The notes under the pieces are model-generated. The model was not told the DNA's origin. It was given only the letters and a program-made list of their open reading frames with translations, and ran no database searches. A stretch of 64,000 bases of DNA from Pseudo-nitzschia pungens (lineage: Eukaryota > Bacillariophyta > Bacillariophyceae > Bacillariales > Bacillariaceae), in assembly GCA_037355855.1 (NCBI GenBank), contig CM074769.1, positions 186,001 through 250,000 on the forward strand, given 5' to 3'. Of the stretch, positions 63,976 through 64,000 are shown piece by piece. Each line of letters starts with the position of its first letter. Position 1 is the first letter of the stretch. Position numbers and translations under genes: made by a program.

Positions 63976-64000
63976 TCGGAATCCATCGCCGAAATCGCCG

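Overview
The window is nuclear DNA of a photosynthetic eukaryote, most probably a (pennate) diatom. Three gene products start with a signal peptide that ends at an aromatic-containing cleavage motif (AHG/FAP, TTA/FQP, AVA/FTN), the bipartite plastid address of diatoms. The long retrotransposon has the DSE protease and HVDD reverse transcriptase signatures I associate with diatom Copia (CoDi-like) elements. Introns are few, 170-300 bp long, and use GT-AG borders. The genus is not readable from the sequence.

Layout. 1-16 kb: a truncated leucine-rich-repeat membrane protein (-), a glycosyltransferase-like protein ending in a CCHC zinc knuckle (+), a TM9SF/nonaspanin (-), a 247-bp miniature LTR element, a decayed or unrecognised stretch, a coiled-coil protein (+) and a plastid release factor 1 (-) whose GGQ loop lies on a 34-nt microexon. 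16-29 kb: a small membrane protein (-), a four-exon GH30 glucosylceramidase (+), then a tandem cluster of three short, acidic genes of an unrecognised family sharing an L-x-R-C-x-A-W motif and a terminal H-W-[DE]-[DEQ] motif. 30-37 kb: an SGNH/PC-esterase-like protein (+), a histidine phosphatase (+) and a protein kinase (-). 37.2-43.6 kb: an intact Copia retrotransposon with identical 355-bp LTRs, lying between the divergent kinase and TatD genes and flanked by an unusually long (about 70 bp) direct repeat. 44-64 kb: TatD nuclease (+), a plastid LPA1/DUF3493-like protein (-), a plastid SAP+PPR protein resembling pTAC3/PAP1 (-), exportin-1/CRM1 (+), prolyl 4-hydroxylase (-), an unidentified exon (-) and a BTB/POZ-like protein (-).

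The genes are ordinary housekeeping, plastid and secretory functions without operon-like logic; several pairs converge within 140-490 bp. The long intergenic spaces are very rich in short tandem repeats, in a near-palindromic GTAACCTTAC word and in ACTAGTA-type strings. The features most worth following are the miniature LTR element, the three-gene RCxAW/HWDE family, and the Copia element's oversized target duplication. All exon borders and starts were read by eye from splice signals, reading frame and protein similarity; no alignment or search could be run.
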